In this document: positions 19,713 to 30,212 of the stretch, one piece after another
Position numbering within the stretch: position 1 is the stretch's first letter
Layout of the letters: each line of letters starts with the position of its first letter
Assembly (NCBI GenBank): GCA_900323505.1
Contig: OOIN01000016.1
Span: 124,001-188,000 of the forward strand
Direction: 5' to 3'
Length of the DNA stretch: 64,000 nucleotides
Source: Ustilago trichophora
Taxonomy: Eukaryota; Basidiomycota; Ustilaginomycetes; Ustilaginales; Ustilaginaceae
Notes under the pieces: generated by a model
Told to the model about the DNA's origin: nothing
Database searches by the model: none
The model's input: only the letters and a program-made list of their open reading frames with translations
Position numbers and translations under genes: made by a program

Positions 19713-20787
19713 TAATTATGTGGCGCGGCCACTCATCGCGTTAGACCCGAGTATGAAGCTACCAAAGATCCGTTTGAAATAGCACGGTGCTAGAATCAAG
19801 CCTGATGAGCGCGAGGCTTGAACCCTTAGATTCGTGGGGCGCTCGGAAGTCAAGGAAGGTAAATTGAGCTCGAAGCCCTTACAGTGTGAGAAGTATGGGA
19901 AAGAACGGACTTGATCGGTCCAATTTGAATTTTGCGTGCGAACAAGTAACTGCAGGATCTCAGTAAGGTTCTAGCAGGGCAAACAGCATGGAGTGGGATT
20001 GAGTGGCAACTTGGCTGAAGGCTTGAACATGCGTCCTACGAGCATTCACCTTAGGGCTGGGCCCGGCGAGGTCAAGAAATGCTCAATACGAGTTCAAACG
20101 CGGTGGGAGGAGAATACTGTGGGCAAAGATCAGCTAGGTGTGACACACAACCGGTGCCGAGGTGGCAAAGAAAGATGAGCTTGAGCAAGCGCGACGCTCG
20201 ATTGGTGCAGCTGTTACACTGGCGCGAGCTGATCATGCTTGCTGACCAGCTCAACTGCAGAGGAAATATCATGCAGATGAATATTGTAAGAGAGGGAAAA
20301 AATTGGCCCAGACCGCAGCGAGAGGCGGTGGTCACACCTGCACCCACCGTGTCATCCACAATGGCCTCTCAATGCAGCAGATTCAGATTCCCACAGCTTG
20401 CGGGAAAAATAGCTTTTTGCAACAGAAATGAACTACAGAAGTCACCGGCCAGCTCTTGAGTGACGACAAAGATCAGTTTCTTCATTCGTCGGGCACTGTA
20501 TGTTGAATGTGACGATCGCAAATTGGTGGCTCCCGTGAAAGTTCAACTCTCCCACACAATATGCGCAGCGATTAGGCCATCCTCGGCTGCATAGTCCCGC
20601 AGCACCTGTCGAATCACCCCCCTGTTTACTATGTTTGCATTGAAACTCCTGAAGTTGCACCACATCCTTGCTTATATACAGCGGGTCGACCAGAGCTGAC
20701 CTGAATCGTCATTCTTGTCTCCCATCAAACAGGTTCTGCTGTGACGACAGGATTGCCAACAAGAACTAGACATCAGACCTAGGAGAG
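19713..20787. other. Intergenic after the retrotransposon
   Basis: No supported gene. A TATA-like box for the next array member lies at 20673. ORFs on both strands show no signal peptide or motif. Confidence 0.5.
20673..20679 (+). promoter_or_regulatory. TATA-like box
   Basis: TATATAC about 113 bp before the ATG at 20788. Confidence 0.45.
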
Positions 20788-21972
20788 ATGAGGTCGATCC
20801 GCCCCTTCGTACTCCTCGTCGTGCTAACGACAGCTTTCACTTTTGGGATGGATGAAGAGCCGCCTAGAGCATCTGATCCCGAGCCAGAGAGGCCTGAAGC
20901 ACCCAAGCCCAAGCGACAGACCCACATTCTCCACGGCTTTGTTCCCGAGCACGAATTTCTTCCGGTGCCATGGTCCAATCCTTCAGATGGGGTCCAGCAT
21001 GGATGGGGCCAAGCATATAACGTACCTTCATCTGGAAGCAGGCTTTTTCCAGTTCTAACGGAGCTGGCTCCCACTTCATCCAGTGGCAGTAAGGCCAACC
21101 TTGAAATCACGTCCACGTCTCAACCCTCGACCTCAGCATTGCCAGCAGATCAAGCACCACAGTCCGCTTTGGATCGTGTTGCACCCTCTACTTCAAGCTC
21201 GTTGTTTCCCACGATGGACAGTCAGGCAGTGCCTGGGACACCAGGGCAGCCCAATCCCTACGACCACATTCCTGCCTTCCAGCAACACCCAGAAGGACGA
21301 ATATGGGGTCCGTACGCTCTGGGTGGAGAATTGTTCCACCCGGTGGCGTATCCTTTGAACATACCGGCTTTCGAGCATCTCTATGACGATGATGGTGTCA
21401 CGTTCCTGGACTTTGAGAATCTTTACCAGCGAGGGCAGTTCAGGGCTTCAGGCATGCGCTTTCGCCCCGAACCCTCCGCGCTAGAAGCCATTCATGAAAA
21501 AATTTGGGCTTCCTTAAAAGAGCACCAAAAACTCGAGCCTGGTATCGTTAGAGGCGAAACCAATTTGCTAGAGGGCGAGTATCTTTGGCCACCTGTCTAT
21601 CAGACTGGTGTTGATGGAAGACTGAACATGCCAAGTAACACGCTACTTCGTAAGCTTCGATCGGCGATCACATATCGTCTCAAGACACATTCCCGGGAAA
21701 CCCCAAGAATGTATCACATCGAGGCTACCGTCAAAGGCAATAAAAGGCACTTTTTGATGTTCCCTCCAAAGACGTGGAACTTTGTCAACCACTGGGCAGA
21801 AGATGAAGGTCCAAGACCTTGGGTTTATCTGGAGAGCTATAAGCAGCCAGCTTCCGGATCCCGCGACCCCTTGGCTTTCTTAGGGCTGACCTTTCTTCCT
21901 CATCATGCTGACGAGCACTTGCTCAAGAATGGCATCATCACCCCCGCATTCATTCAAGCTTTACGCTCTTGA
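20788..21972 (+). CDS. Secreted protein, plus-strand array member 3
   Basis: Predicted 394 aa. Signal peptide about 1-20 (MRSIRPFVLLVVLTTAFTFG), then M-D-E-E-P-P, shared with the next paralogue. V-P-E-H-E-F-L-P-V at 52-60 is the short post-signal motif. A Ser/Pro-rich linker runs to about 155. Conserved: R-I-W-G-P-Y-A-L-G (171-179), Y-P-L-N-I-P (188-193), H-L-Y-D-D-D-G, F-R-P-E-P (225-229), G-E-Y-L-W-P-P-V (263-270), L-N-M-P, M-Y-H-I (308-311), R-H-F-L-M (320-324), W-V-Y-L-E-S and L-A-F-L-G-L-T-F-L-P (362-371). No cysteine anywhere. Closest paralogue is the next gene. Confidence 0.88.
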   Translation: MRSIRPFVLLVVLTTAFTFGMDEEPPRASDPEPERPEAPKPKRQTHILHGFVPEHEFLPVPWSNPSDGVQHGWGQAYNVPSSGSRLFPVLTELAPTSSSGSKANLEITSTSQPSTSALPADQAPQSALDRVAPSTSSSLFPTMDSQAVPGTPGQPNPYDHIPAFQQHPEGRIWGPYALGGELFHPVAYPLNIPAFEHLYDDDGVTFLDFENLYQRGQFRASGMRFRPEPSALEAIHEKIWASLKEHQKLEPGIVRGETNLLEGEYLWPPVYQTGVDGRLNMPSNTLLRKLRSAITYRLKTHSRETPRMYHIEATVKGNKRHFLMFPPKTWNFVNHWAEDEGPRPWVYLESYKQPASGSRDPLAFLGLTFLPHHADEHLLKNGIITPAFIQALRS

Positions 21973-22285
21973 AGAGTCAGCAAGTTCTTTGCTCCTTGAC
22001 GACCCTGTACATCCCACGCTTCCTAATCTCGCTGTGATGAATATATAACGTTTGCCTTGCACCCGGTCCGAAACCTGTTTGCTCCTCATCATGCTTTTTC
22101 CTTCACCAAGTGAAGCAATTCTTTTTAAAGGTCACTGCAGAGTCTGTCGGGCTGTGTGTGCTTCTTCGTGGTGATCATCCGCAGACTGAATGATGGCCTC
22201 GATTTCAGGATGTGATCTTCAGCTGAGTACCTTGAGCAAAAGCGCTTTGATGGGAAGTACCCACTTGGCCGGAGTGTGGTGCCAT

Positions 22286-22430
22286 CTTCCCACGCCAAGC
22301 GATTGCTTGCCTTCAGTCCGTTACAGCCCGTAACCGAAGTCATCTCCCACACTTCATCAAGCAGTGGACCATGTGGAGACCTGTCAGCTTTGCTCCCGTT
22401 AGCTTAGGCCACAGTCAAGCAGCTGCAACA
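22286..22430 (+). repeat. Duplicated upstream block, copy 1
   Basis: Starts CTTCCCACGCCAAGCGAT, includes CCCACACTTCATCAAGCA and GTGGAGACCTGTCAGC, ends AAGCAGCTGCA. Found again before the gene at 24959, in the same order. Confidence 0.8.
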
Positions 22431-22856
22431 GATATAACGATATCCCTACTTTTTTTTCTGACCGACGCATTTGCTTCTCAATTTGGCCGCTGAGCTTGAG
22501 GCCAGGCCCACCAGCTCTGACCATCGTCACATTTGATCTTAGAGGTGAACAAAGGCTGCGGGTGGGCGATTCCCATGCGGCCACAGCTGCAGCCACCGTG
22601 TCATCTCATCAACCTCTTGAAGATTTTTGTAGCATTGCGAGCAAACAGACCGGTCACCGCTCCTGTGTGATGACAAGCCTGAATTACAATCCGCTGTATG
22701 AGGCAGCCGCAGCCCTGTGTCAACTCCGACCAAACACGATGCGCGTTTATTGAGGCATGCAAAGTCCCGTGTCACCTGCAGCTTCGTAGTTGCCCACTGG
22801 CTATTATCTGTTCAGGATTTGAGCTACGCTTCCTGCAGCCCCACCACTGACTGCCG

Positions 22857-22862
22857 TATAAG
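22857..22862 (+). promoter_or_regulatory. TATA-like box
   Basis: TATAAG about 115 bp before the ATG at 22973. Confidence 0.4.
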
Positions 22863-22972
22863 TAGCTTCCTTTGGAGCTACATCTAATGACCCCTTTCTC
22901 TTTCTTTGGAATCGCGCATTTTGCCGTGATAAACACAGCATCGCGAAGCTCTGGATACTAAGACTAGGCGAG

Positions 22973-24139
22973 ATGAGATCTATTGGGCTTGGCGCTCTCT
23001 TCTTTGCCGTACTAGCCGCAGCATTCGCTGTGGCGATGGATGACCAGCCGCCGGGAGCGTCCAGTCCCGAGCCACGTCTCGACCATGTCTTCGTTCCAGA
23101 GCACCATTTCTACCCAGTGCAAGAGTCGGATCCTGCCTATAGAGGAGAGCCTGGATGGGAATTGCGCCCCAACACACCTACACGTTCGAACAGGCCTATT
23201 GGATTTCGACCGGACTCGCTTGGATATACAGCTTATGAGGCCAAATTGCGTGGCATGACTCTATCGCACCCCTCAAGCTCGGCATTCCCAGAGAGTCAAG
23301 CACCAGGCCCCGACCTTGCGAGTCGTTGGCAGCCTGGTCAGGGATCCACCTCTCGCATGCTTGACGGAACCTCTCTTCCCTTGCAGCCTGGTCATGCCGG
23401 CAGTAGCTACCAGGCTTCCGACTTTCAGCGACCCCTCGAACAGCAGCAAGGGGGGCCATACATCCTTGGCTCAGACAAGTTCAGCATGCATACGTATCCA
23501 TTGGACTTACCGGCTTTCAAACATCTCTACAGCGATGACGGTGCGCTGTTCGAAAATTTCGAGCGGCATTTCGATGGGAAACAACTCATTAATCGCGGTA
23601 CTGTCTTTAGACCCGACCCTGAGATACTCCGTGCGATTCAGCACCAGATCTGGACGCAATTGGCAATTGAAGGGGTGCATCCCAAACCTGTAAGTCCAGA
23701 TATCCCATTGCACGAAGGGGAATATCTTTGGCCACCTGTGGAGGCGTCACAGACCTTCGCGGGGCAACTGGAAATCTCACCTTACAGGCTTGGTAAGAAA
23801 TTGCGAAAAACGATCTCACGCCGGCTCGACACACATTCCGTGAACAAACCAAGATTATTTCGCATGGACCTAAAGATGGGTAGCGACACCAGACACATTC
23901 TGATGTTCCCTGTCAGGCATGCAGAGTTTGTTGGGGGTTCCGTAACGGCACCGAGTCCCAGTCCCTGGCTATTCTACGAAGGAGTCACGCACGGCGGGAT
24001 TCGGCATCCCCATCAAGAAATATTTCGATTGGCTGTACTAGGCTCTACGTACCTTCCGCAAGGTACAGAAGCGCACCTGCGAGGAGCCAAAATCCTCCAA
24101 GTCGCCTTTCTGGATGCTGCACATGCTCACATTCATTAA
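22973..24139 (+). CDS. Secreted protein, plus-strand array member 4
   Basis: Predicted 388 aa. Signal peptide about 1-21 (MRSIGLGALFFAVLAAAFAV) followed by M-D-D-Q-P-P. V-P-E-H-H-F-Y-P-V at 41-49 repeats the post-signal motif of the preceding gene. Linker to about 155. Conserved: G-P-Y-I-L-G (161-166), Y-P-L-D-L-P (175-180), H-L-Y-S-D-D-G, F-R-P-D-P-E-I-L-R-A-I-Q (212-223), G-E-Y-L-W-P-P-V (249-256), R-H-I-L-M (307-311), W-L-F-Y-E-G (332-337) and L-A-V-L-G-S-T-Y-L-P (353-362). No cysteine. A recent tandem duplicate of the gene at 20788 judging by the shared N terminus. Confidence 0.88.
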   Translation: MRSIGLGALFFAVLAAAFAVAMDDQPPGASSPEPRLDHVFVPEHHFYPVQESDPAYRGEPGWELRPNTPTRSNRPIGFRPDSLGYTAYEAKLRGMTLSHPSSSAFPESQAPGPDLASRWQPGQGSTSRMLDGTSLPLQPGHAGSSYQASDFQRPLEQQQGGPYILGSDKFSMHTYPLDLPAFKHLYSDDGALFENFERHFDGKQLINRGTVFRPDPEILRAIQHQIWTQLAIEGVHPKPVSPDIPLHEGEYLWPPVEASQTFAGQLEISPYRLGKKLRKTISRRLDTHSVNKPRLFRMDLKMGSDTRHILMFPVRHAEFVGGSVTAPSPSPWLFYEGVTHGGIRHPHQEIFRLAVLGSTYLPQGTEAHLRGAKILQVAFLDAAHAHIH

Positions 24140-24958
24140 ATCATAGGCAAGGCGCATTCTTTCAACCATCTCAAGATCCGCCAACACCCTCAGAGATACC
24201 AATGATGCAGTCAACACAGATCGCAGCGCCTCCTTTGCATTCCGCTCGCAACCTGTCGTCCGCCAGTCGCTTTCGTTTTATCCGCTGATGCTGTGTGAAA
24301 GACGACAATACAAGAAATTTTCACCTCAGTTGCTATAGCTTGTTGTTACTGTTCTGTGACTGTTAGTGTCAGTGTTGAATGATACTGTTCCTCTATCATG
24401 AATATCATCCGTTTATGTTGGTACAGAGCCTACAATCTCGTCTGTTCTCCTAAAACTGATTTGAGCGTGTGGGCGCCGTTGACGTCAGGTGTTGATGTGG
24501 AGCCTCAGCCAGCGAAAACAGATGAAAATTTCTCGGTGGAACGCGTCCGCTGGGCAAGGCCGTGGGATCAGCCTTCCCACGCCAAGCGATCGTTCCTTTC
24601 GAGACGCTTGTACTGTAGCCCGAATGTCGTCCCACACTTCATCAAGCATTGTGTCTAGACCGCGTGGAGACCTGTCAGCGTTGCTTCGGTTAGCTCAGGC
24701 AACAATTAAGCAGCTGCAGAAATGACTTGTATTTACGTTCATTCCATCCGTTGAGTCTGCTTGCCAATCTGTCCGAGCTTCAGGTCGAAACACGCCAGCC
24801 TGGCCGTTGCCTCGTTTGAAGGTTTGACACGCAGGAAGACTTAATCTAGAAAAACAATGTGTTGAGAAAGACGAACACCGGTTACTCGCACTTCGTCTTC
24901 ACTCTCTCTATTGCCTCATATCATAGTCTTCTATCGAGGCTGCTGTTCTTTCACAGGA
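24140..24958. other. Intergenic with the second upstream block
   Basis: Holds block 24573-24720. No clear TATA box near the next gene and no supported ORF. Confidence 0.5.
24573..24720 (+). repeat. Duplicated upstream block, copy 2
   Basis: Same succession of words as 22286-22430, with substitutions and a small insertion; ends AAGCAGCTGCA. Confidence 0.8.
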
Positions 24959-26092
24959 ATGTGTGTCCCGCTCCTACTCTTGTGCTCGTGGCTCTTGCTA
25001 TTCCAGAAGATAGGCTTTGCTCGAGCTCTGGACAACCCTCCCTCGAAAGACTTTCGCGAGTATCAGCTCTTTCCAAGCAACGATCATTCTTCAGGAAGTT
25101 ATCACCCATGGTCCCTGATCACCTCCGATTTTGCAGCACCTGCTGCAGCGCCTTCTCCGCCGCCCCCGTACACCGTGCAACACCCTGAGATCGGTGCAAG
25201 ACAGGCCTCCACCGAATCTACCGATGTCGCTCGGAACGAAATCGCTTCTAGTTCTACTTCCGTGCTAGCCACGACTTATCCTCATCCAGAATCCCGCTTC
25301 CCGAAGAGCCTGCAAAGGCTTCCCTGGAGCCGTCAAGGCCGTTCCTCATCTGAAAAGCCTTCACATTTGATCAAGATCATGAAGTTCTCTACGTTGGACG
25401 GCGAACGATATGGGCCTTTCCATGTGGGAAGCCAGGTTTTTGAAGCCAGAAAGTATCCTTTGGACATTCCCTTCTTCCAGCACCTATACAGCGACGTCAA
25501 CTTGATCCCTGCAAACTTTGAGGAATTTCCTGTCAAGGGCAGGAGAATACAAGCGAGCCGTATTTTTCATCCAGAGCCCGAGATACTCTCAGCGATCCAG
25601 ATAACACTCCAGAATCGGCTCAACGCTTGGGGTTTCACGCCAAAACGAGTTGTCCAGCATTCTGATCTGATGGAGCTCGAATACTTGTGGCCGCCGGTCG
25701 ACACTATCTCTGGTGAGAACAACCTAGGGATGTCTCGTAACCGGAGAGGTCGTCTTCACAGCTCTTATCTTGGGCAAATAATGCCTAGCCATCAGCAACG
25801 AATGATGCATCTCCGACTGAAGGTTGGTGGACAAGATCGACACATCTTGATGACGCCCCTGGATTACAAGGATTATACTGATCTGCGCGCAAACGCTATC
25901 CGATCTAAGCTCTGGCTATTTTCAGAGGGGTTCATCAAGGCGAAACCTGGGGAGACGCCAATGTTGGCTGTGCTGGGCGGTACATTTCTACCGGCGGAGG
26001 CCATTGTTGCCTTTCGAGGCTTTGACCAAATTTCTCCAGCATTCATGCGCCTTTCTGGGCTACCGAACGCGCTCACACACGCTCATCGTTGA
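24959..26092 (+). CDS. Secreted protein, plus-strand array member 5
   Basis: Predicted 377 aa from the ATG at 24959, which begins the signal peptide (MCVPLLLLCSWLLLFQKIGF, cleavage near A-R-A-L); the frame is open to 24911 but those residues would bury the signal. Post-signal motif E-Y-Q-L-F-P (34-39). Pro/Ser linker. Then D-G-E-R-Y-G-P-F-H-V-G (147-157), Y-P-L-D-I-P (166-171), H-L-Y-S-D, F-H-P-E-P-E-I-L-S-A-I-Q (203-214), E-Y-L-W-P-P-V (241-247), R-H-I-L-M-T (294-299), L-W-L-F-S-E-G (318-324) and L-A-V-L-G-G-T-F-L-P (336-345), ending P-A-F-M-R-L. Cysteines only in the signal peptide. Confidence 0.87.
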   Translation: MCVPLLLLCSWLLLFQKIGFARALDNPPSKDFREYQLFPSNDHSSGSYHPWSLITSDFAAPAAAPSPPPPYTVQHPEIGARQASTESTDVARNEIASSSTSVLATTYPHPESRFPKSLQRLPWSRQGRSSSEKPSHLIKIMKFSTLDGERYGPFHVGSQVFEARKYPLDIPFFQHLYSDVNLIPANFEEFPVKGRRIQASRIFHPEPEILSAIQITLQNRLNAWGFTPKRVVQHSDLMELEYLWPPVDTISGENNLGMSRNRRGRLHSSYLGQIMPSHQQRMMHLRLKVGGQDRHILMTPLDYKDYTDLRANAIRSKLWLFSEGFIKAKPGETPMLAVLGGTFLPAEAIVAFRGFDQISPAFMRLSGLPNALTHAHR

Positions 26093-26751
26093 ACAGGAGG
26101 ATCTACTCATCGGCAATTCACTGCTGTTCCAAAAGCTCACTATCATCAGAAGAAGCCTTTGATCTTTCCGGCAAACATTGTCTCTGCGTTCTTCCATCGG
26201 CCGGATTGATGTCTCGCTACAAATCCCTGCTCAATTTATATGAACACAGCCACAGAATAAATTGGACTTGACATGAAGCAAAAGGGACAAAAAGTACGTC
26301 CAGATTTTCTGAGCTGATCTTGATGTTGATGGCTCGTACCACCAAGAAAAGCGTGGGAATTACGCTCCGTGAGAACGACATGCACAAGAGCTTTCCACGC
26401 ATGAAGCAAGCACTTGGTCGCTTGGTACATGTCAAGCTTGACGGTTGCAGCTTCGGTGGGACCTAAAACTGCGAAAATGAGCTCGTCAGTGGTCATCGTT
26501 GAGCTGCCTAAGCCAGAATGGCTCAAAGCTTGATTTCAGAACATTGGCAACAGCAAGAGCTTTCTTACACCGTTGCCTCGAAAGACTTCACACATCATTT
26601 CGTTGGATCTGGTCATCTGATTGGAATCGATGGCCGTCTTTGAAGCGGCGAAGCAATTCGAGATGCTGGCTATAAATTGCATTAGAGTTCGGTTCCTTCG
26701 AATGTCCATCCCTGACCACTCTTCGCCCTTTGCGTTCTACGATCAAGAAAT
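26093..26751. other. Intergenic
   Basis: Contains the TATA box at 26671; no other feature seen. Confidence 0.5.
26671..26677 (+). promoter_or_regulatory. TATA box
   Basis: TATAAAT about 80 bp before the ATG at 26752. Confidence 0.5.
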
Positions 26752-27885
26752 ATGGTGTTGCTAATCCTTGCCGTGCTCCTCTCAGTGCTCACCCCTGGCC
26801 TTGTGTCAGCCATGGATGAGGTGCCGTCGCCGTCATCTTCGTCGCGGCCGCCGCAGCCTCGCTACTTCGGATTTCCCCAAGGGTATCTCTTACCGGTGAT
26901 GGAACACCCAACTCCAACGGCTGAACAGCGGCCTTGGAGAGGCAGGGAAAGGCTTATAATTGTTCCAAATCCGTCACACCCTAGCCTACAAGATCATCAA
27001 CATCTTGGTTCAGAAGTTGATGTGCTGACCGATCAATTTCCTCCTGCCCCACAATCCGCTGCTCATGAGCTCTCAGTCCTCGCTCAGCCTCATTTAGGTC
27101 GGTCAGCACCTCTAGAAGAGGTCATCAATCCCGGTCGAGAACATGACCAAAGGCAGTATCATATTCCTGCATTTTCGGACGCAAATGGAAGACGTTGGGG
27201 TCCATTCCCTTTGGGAAGAAAGAAGTTCACCTTGCAGTCATACCCGCTCAACATCCACGCCGTTGATAGTCTCGATCATACGTCGGTTGTTGCCCCTGCC
27301 ACTGTGGAAGAAGATCTGTCAGGGAATGGGCGCTTTCCCTCGCATTTCTTTTTCCGTCCAGAGCCAAACTTGTTGCGAGCGATACATCAAGCAATCTGGA
27401 CTCCGCTCAACCAGAACGGTGTTCAAGCCAAAGAAATCCGGTCTGCCTTTCCTCTGCTCCAAGGAGAATTTCTTTGGCTGCCGACGATTGATGCGCGCTC
27501 CCCTGATGGTAACGGAATGACTGAGAGGCGTGCAGTCCTACCGAAAAGTTTCAATGACGATGCTTATAACCTGTCTCCAACAGAGTTTCTGCTACGATCA
27601 GCTTCTGACAGAAGGATTTATCATATGAACATACGTTTGGATGATGGAGTTCGGCACATTCTGATGACTCAGGTCAGGCCTATTAACTATCTCGAGGATG
27701 CGAAGCTACTAGGGGACTCCCGCCTCTGGATGCTTTTTCAAGGCTTGAGGTCGAGGACAGAGCCTAGCTCGACCCATATTGCGCTATTGGGGGCTACCGC
27801 CCTCCCGTCCGAAGCGCGGAATAAGCTGACCGAACTTGGCGTCTTAAAGGTTGCGAGACGAATTGTGCCTAGCTTTCGACGGTGA
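26752..27885 (+). CDS. Secreted protein, plus-strand array member 6
   Basis: Predicted 377 aa. Signal peptide about 1-20 (MVLLILAVLLSVLTPGLVSA) then M-D-E-V-P as in members 3 and 4. F-G-F-P-Q-G-Y-L-L-P-V at 39-49. Conserved: G-R-R-W-G-P-F-P-L-G (146-155), Y-P-L-N-I-H (164-169), F-R-P-E-P-N-L-L-R-A-I-H (201-212), G-E-F-L-W-L-P (238-244), then Y-H-M-N-I-R-L, R-H-I-L-M-T, L-W-M-L-F-Q-G and I-A-L-L-G-A-T-A-L-P. The P-P-V of the tryptophan motif is changed to L-P-T. No cysteine. Exported, role unknown. Confidence 0.86.
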   Translation: MVLLILAVLLSVLTPGLVSAMDEVPSPSSSSRPPQPRYFGFPQGYLLPVMEHPTPTAEQRPWRGRERLIIVPNPSHPSLQDHQHLGSEVDVLTDQFPPAPQSAAHELSVLAQPHLGRSAPLEEVINPGREHDQRQYHIPAFSDANGRRWGPFPLGRKKFTLQSYPLNIHAVDSLDHTSVVAPATVEEDLSGNGRFPSHFFFRPEPNLLRAIHQAIWTPLNQNGVQAKEIRSAFPLLQGEFLWLPTIDARSPDGNGMTERRAVLPKSFNDDAYNLSPTEFLLRSASDRRIYHMNIRLDDGVRHILMTQVRPINYLEDAKLLGDSRLWMLFQGLRSRTEPSSTHIALLGATALPSEARNKLTELGVLKVARRIVPSFRR

Positions 27886-28496
27886 TGTCTATCTGTCATC
27901 TACCAGAGATCTCGACTTCTTGGGACCGCCGAAACGAATCTCTGCAGATCCCTTGTTAAGGTCCATATCGACAAGCACGAGATTACCACCAGCAGGCTGC
28001 TCTTTGTCTGCATTCGTAGCACCGAATTTGTGTTGTTTCAAGCAGCTCGTACCATCTTCACACGCCACATTTCTCAGCTTGAAAGCGCCATTGTGCGAGA
28101 GTTCATGACTTCCTGCTCGGTTGTTGACCTTAAGCTGAAAGAAGGCTCAAACGGAGCGGTCTGTCTCGTTCAACCCTTTTCACAGTCAACGAAGACATGA
28201 GACCTCAGGAAATTGTGGAGTGGGGCCACATATGCAGTATCACAGCGCCCGTCACTGCAGACTCGAGAAACGCCGTAAACACATCGACCTCGACCATGCT
28301 AATGAGATTGAGAGTCGTCCCCCGGCTTCCTCGGCTACTTCCGCCATGTTCATAGACTATGCGAATTCAGAGTAACAGTGGTAGCTAGCAAGGGACCGCT
28401 GCATTAGCTCGAACACTTGCTCCGTAAGTGCATAAAGGCTAGATAGACGGCTTCTTCTTCTTCTTCCCTTCCGCCATACCATCTCCCTCAGTCAGT
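27886..28496. other. Intergenic
   Basis: No supported gene. A CTT microsatellite lies near 28451-28465, just upstream of the next ATG, and a weak CATAAAG box at 28431. Confidence 0.45.
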
Positions 28497-29579
28497 ATGA
28501 AGATGAGGAAAAGACTCCTTTCGTACTCGGCACTCTTGCTTTTCCTGTCAGCTTTCTGCGCTCGAGCTCCCCGCGTACCACCGCAAGGAGACTTTCCGAC
28601 CGACGATGGGATTGCCGCTGGGCCTTCGCAGCTCGCTGAGCCTCCTTTCCAGCCTCCAAATCCGCCCGCCCTCGAACGTCAGACACCCAACACGAGCCCA
28701 TTCCAATTCTCAGCACAGGGTGGCGAGCTCTTCCAGGAAGCCGGACCCTCAAGCTCGAGGCACTTTGGTCAGCAGGTGTCGAGTCCAGTTCACTATCCAT
28801 GGCCTCCGAGTTACATCCCTTGGACCCTTGTAGATCCATCCAGATTCGGTCGTACGGATCTCTCGATGCCGCGCTTGCACATTGATAAGTTCTTGGCGGA
28901 CGACAGGAGATGGTACGGACCCTTAAAGATCGGCCTGCCAAACTTCCAAGGCAAGAGGTATCCTTTGAACATGCCACTTTTTCGGCAGCTCTATCGAAGG
29001 GATGACTGGAGACCAGTGAACTTTGAAGACTTCGTCGCAGATGGCAAGGTCTTTGGCTTCAATCATCCTGTCTTCCGACCAGAGCCACACATCTTGTCCC
29101 AGATTGAAGCCACAATCAGGGAAAGAGCCCTTGCAGCGGGACTAAACCTTTTTCCCGTTTCGTTGGACTTGTTCCAGGGCCAATTTGCATGGCCACCGGT
29201 TGAGATTCGACGGGACATGGCTGCGCTACAAATGCCGCGGCATCTCCAGCACACTTTGCAGAATGAAGCTTTGGCTCACTTTGCCACCCATCAGGCCCCT
29301 CTGCCAACCTTTTTCCATCTTCGGGTCCGGGTCGGAACAGGCCAGGGTCTGCGTCACATTCTGATGACACAGACTCTCATGCCAGACAGCACTGACCTGA
29401 AGGACGCCTTGACGCATTCTGAGTTCTGGCTGTGCCACGAAGGTATGTTAACGATGGAGGGTGTACCGAGGATGGTCATGCTTGGAGGAATGTTTCTTCC
29501 CAAATTCGCCATGTACCATCTGCGTTCAGCTGGTGGTCTGGAAGTCGCATTCCCCAACGTACTTGGTGGTTTTCATTGA
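28497..29579 (+). CDS. Secreted protein, plus-strand array member 7
   Basis: Predicted 360 aa; signal peptide about 1-23 (MKMRKRLLSYSALLLFLSAF, ending C-A-R-A). The linker contains Pro/Ser-rich sequence and P-W-P-P-S. Conserved: D-D-R-R-W-Y-G-P-L-K-I-G (135-146), Y-P-L-N-M-P (155-160), P-V-N-F-E-D-F (173-179), F-R-P-E-P-H-I-L (193-200), G-Q-F-A-W-P-P-V (228-235), L-Q-M-P, F-F-H-L-R-V, R-H-I-L-M-T (286-291), F-W-L-C-H-E-G (310-316) and M-L-G-G-M-F-L-P (328-335). The cysteine in F-W-L-C-H-E-G is the only one I found in a mature member of this family. Confidence 0.87.
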   Translation: MKMRKRLLSYSALLLFLSAFCARAPRVPPQGDFPTDDGIAAGPSQLAEPPFQPPNPPALERQTPNTSPFQFSAQGGELFQEAGPSSSRHFGQQVSSPVHYPWPPSYIPWTLVDPSRFGRTDLSMPRLHIDKFLADDRRWYGPLKIGLPNFQGKRYPLNMPLFRQLYRRDDWRPVNFEDFVADGKVFGFNHPVFRPEPHILSQIEATIRERALAAGLNLFPVSLDLFQGQFAWPPVEIRRDMAALQMPRHLQHTLQNEALAHFATHQAPLPTFFHLRVRVGTGQGLRHILMTQTLMPDSTDLKDALTHSEFWLCHEGMLTMEGVPRMVMLGGMFLPKFAMYHLRSAGGLEVAFPNVLGGFH

Positions 29580-30212
29580 TGAGTCTGCTGTCGCTTTTTG
29601 GTTCATCGTGCTGCAAGTTGGAAAACGACATAATGTACGACGCACCAAGTATAATAAGATGCCACGACTAGTATCTCTGCTTGGCTTTATCCACCACGCA
29701 GTTTCAGGTGCTTGAAGGTAGACTTTGTGCCAATCATGTCTGTGCCGCCCGTATCATCTCTAAATGAATGCAAGTGTTAAACGAATGTGGATAAGCGTCT
29801 TCGCGTCATCGCTCGAGAGATGATGACAAGAGAGAAGGAAGAGACAAGTAAGCAAAGACAATGACGTGGCCTGACTCCACTTAATCAAGGCAGCGCACGT
29901 GCCATTTCTCAACATTCGGACCTCAAATTGACGAGCTTGTCCGGGTTCGAGCTGATGTGGTGGTTGCTTTGATGCATGCCGAAATAGAAATAGTCTGGCC
30001 CGAGCAGAAGCTCAAAGTGGGTTTGCGGCAGCCCAGCTGAAATCACAGATGGGACTTGGTGGGGATGTAGCTGGTCGATGGCGAGGCGTTGTTCATTTAA
30101 CTTCTTTGCCTTGCCAGTATGTTTGACAAGACTGACGGCTCTTGAGTCTACCGAGCTTTCGTCGCTTCAATCACGAGCAAGCCTTTTCAGATACACCATA
30201 TCATCTCACAAA
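29580..30212. other. Intergenic
   Basis: No feature supported; ORFs are short and without motifs. Confidence 0.45.

Larger units (their letters stand above)
21973..22972. other. Intergenic carrying a duplicated upstream block
   Basis: Contains block 22286-22430, repeated at 24573-24720, and a TATA-like box. No gene supported. Confidence 0.55.
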
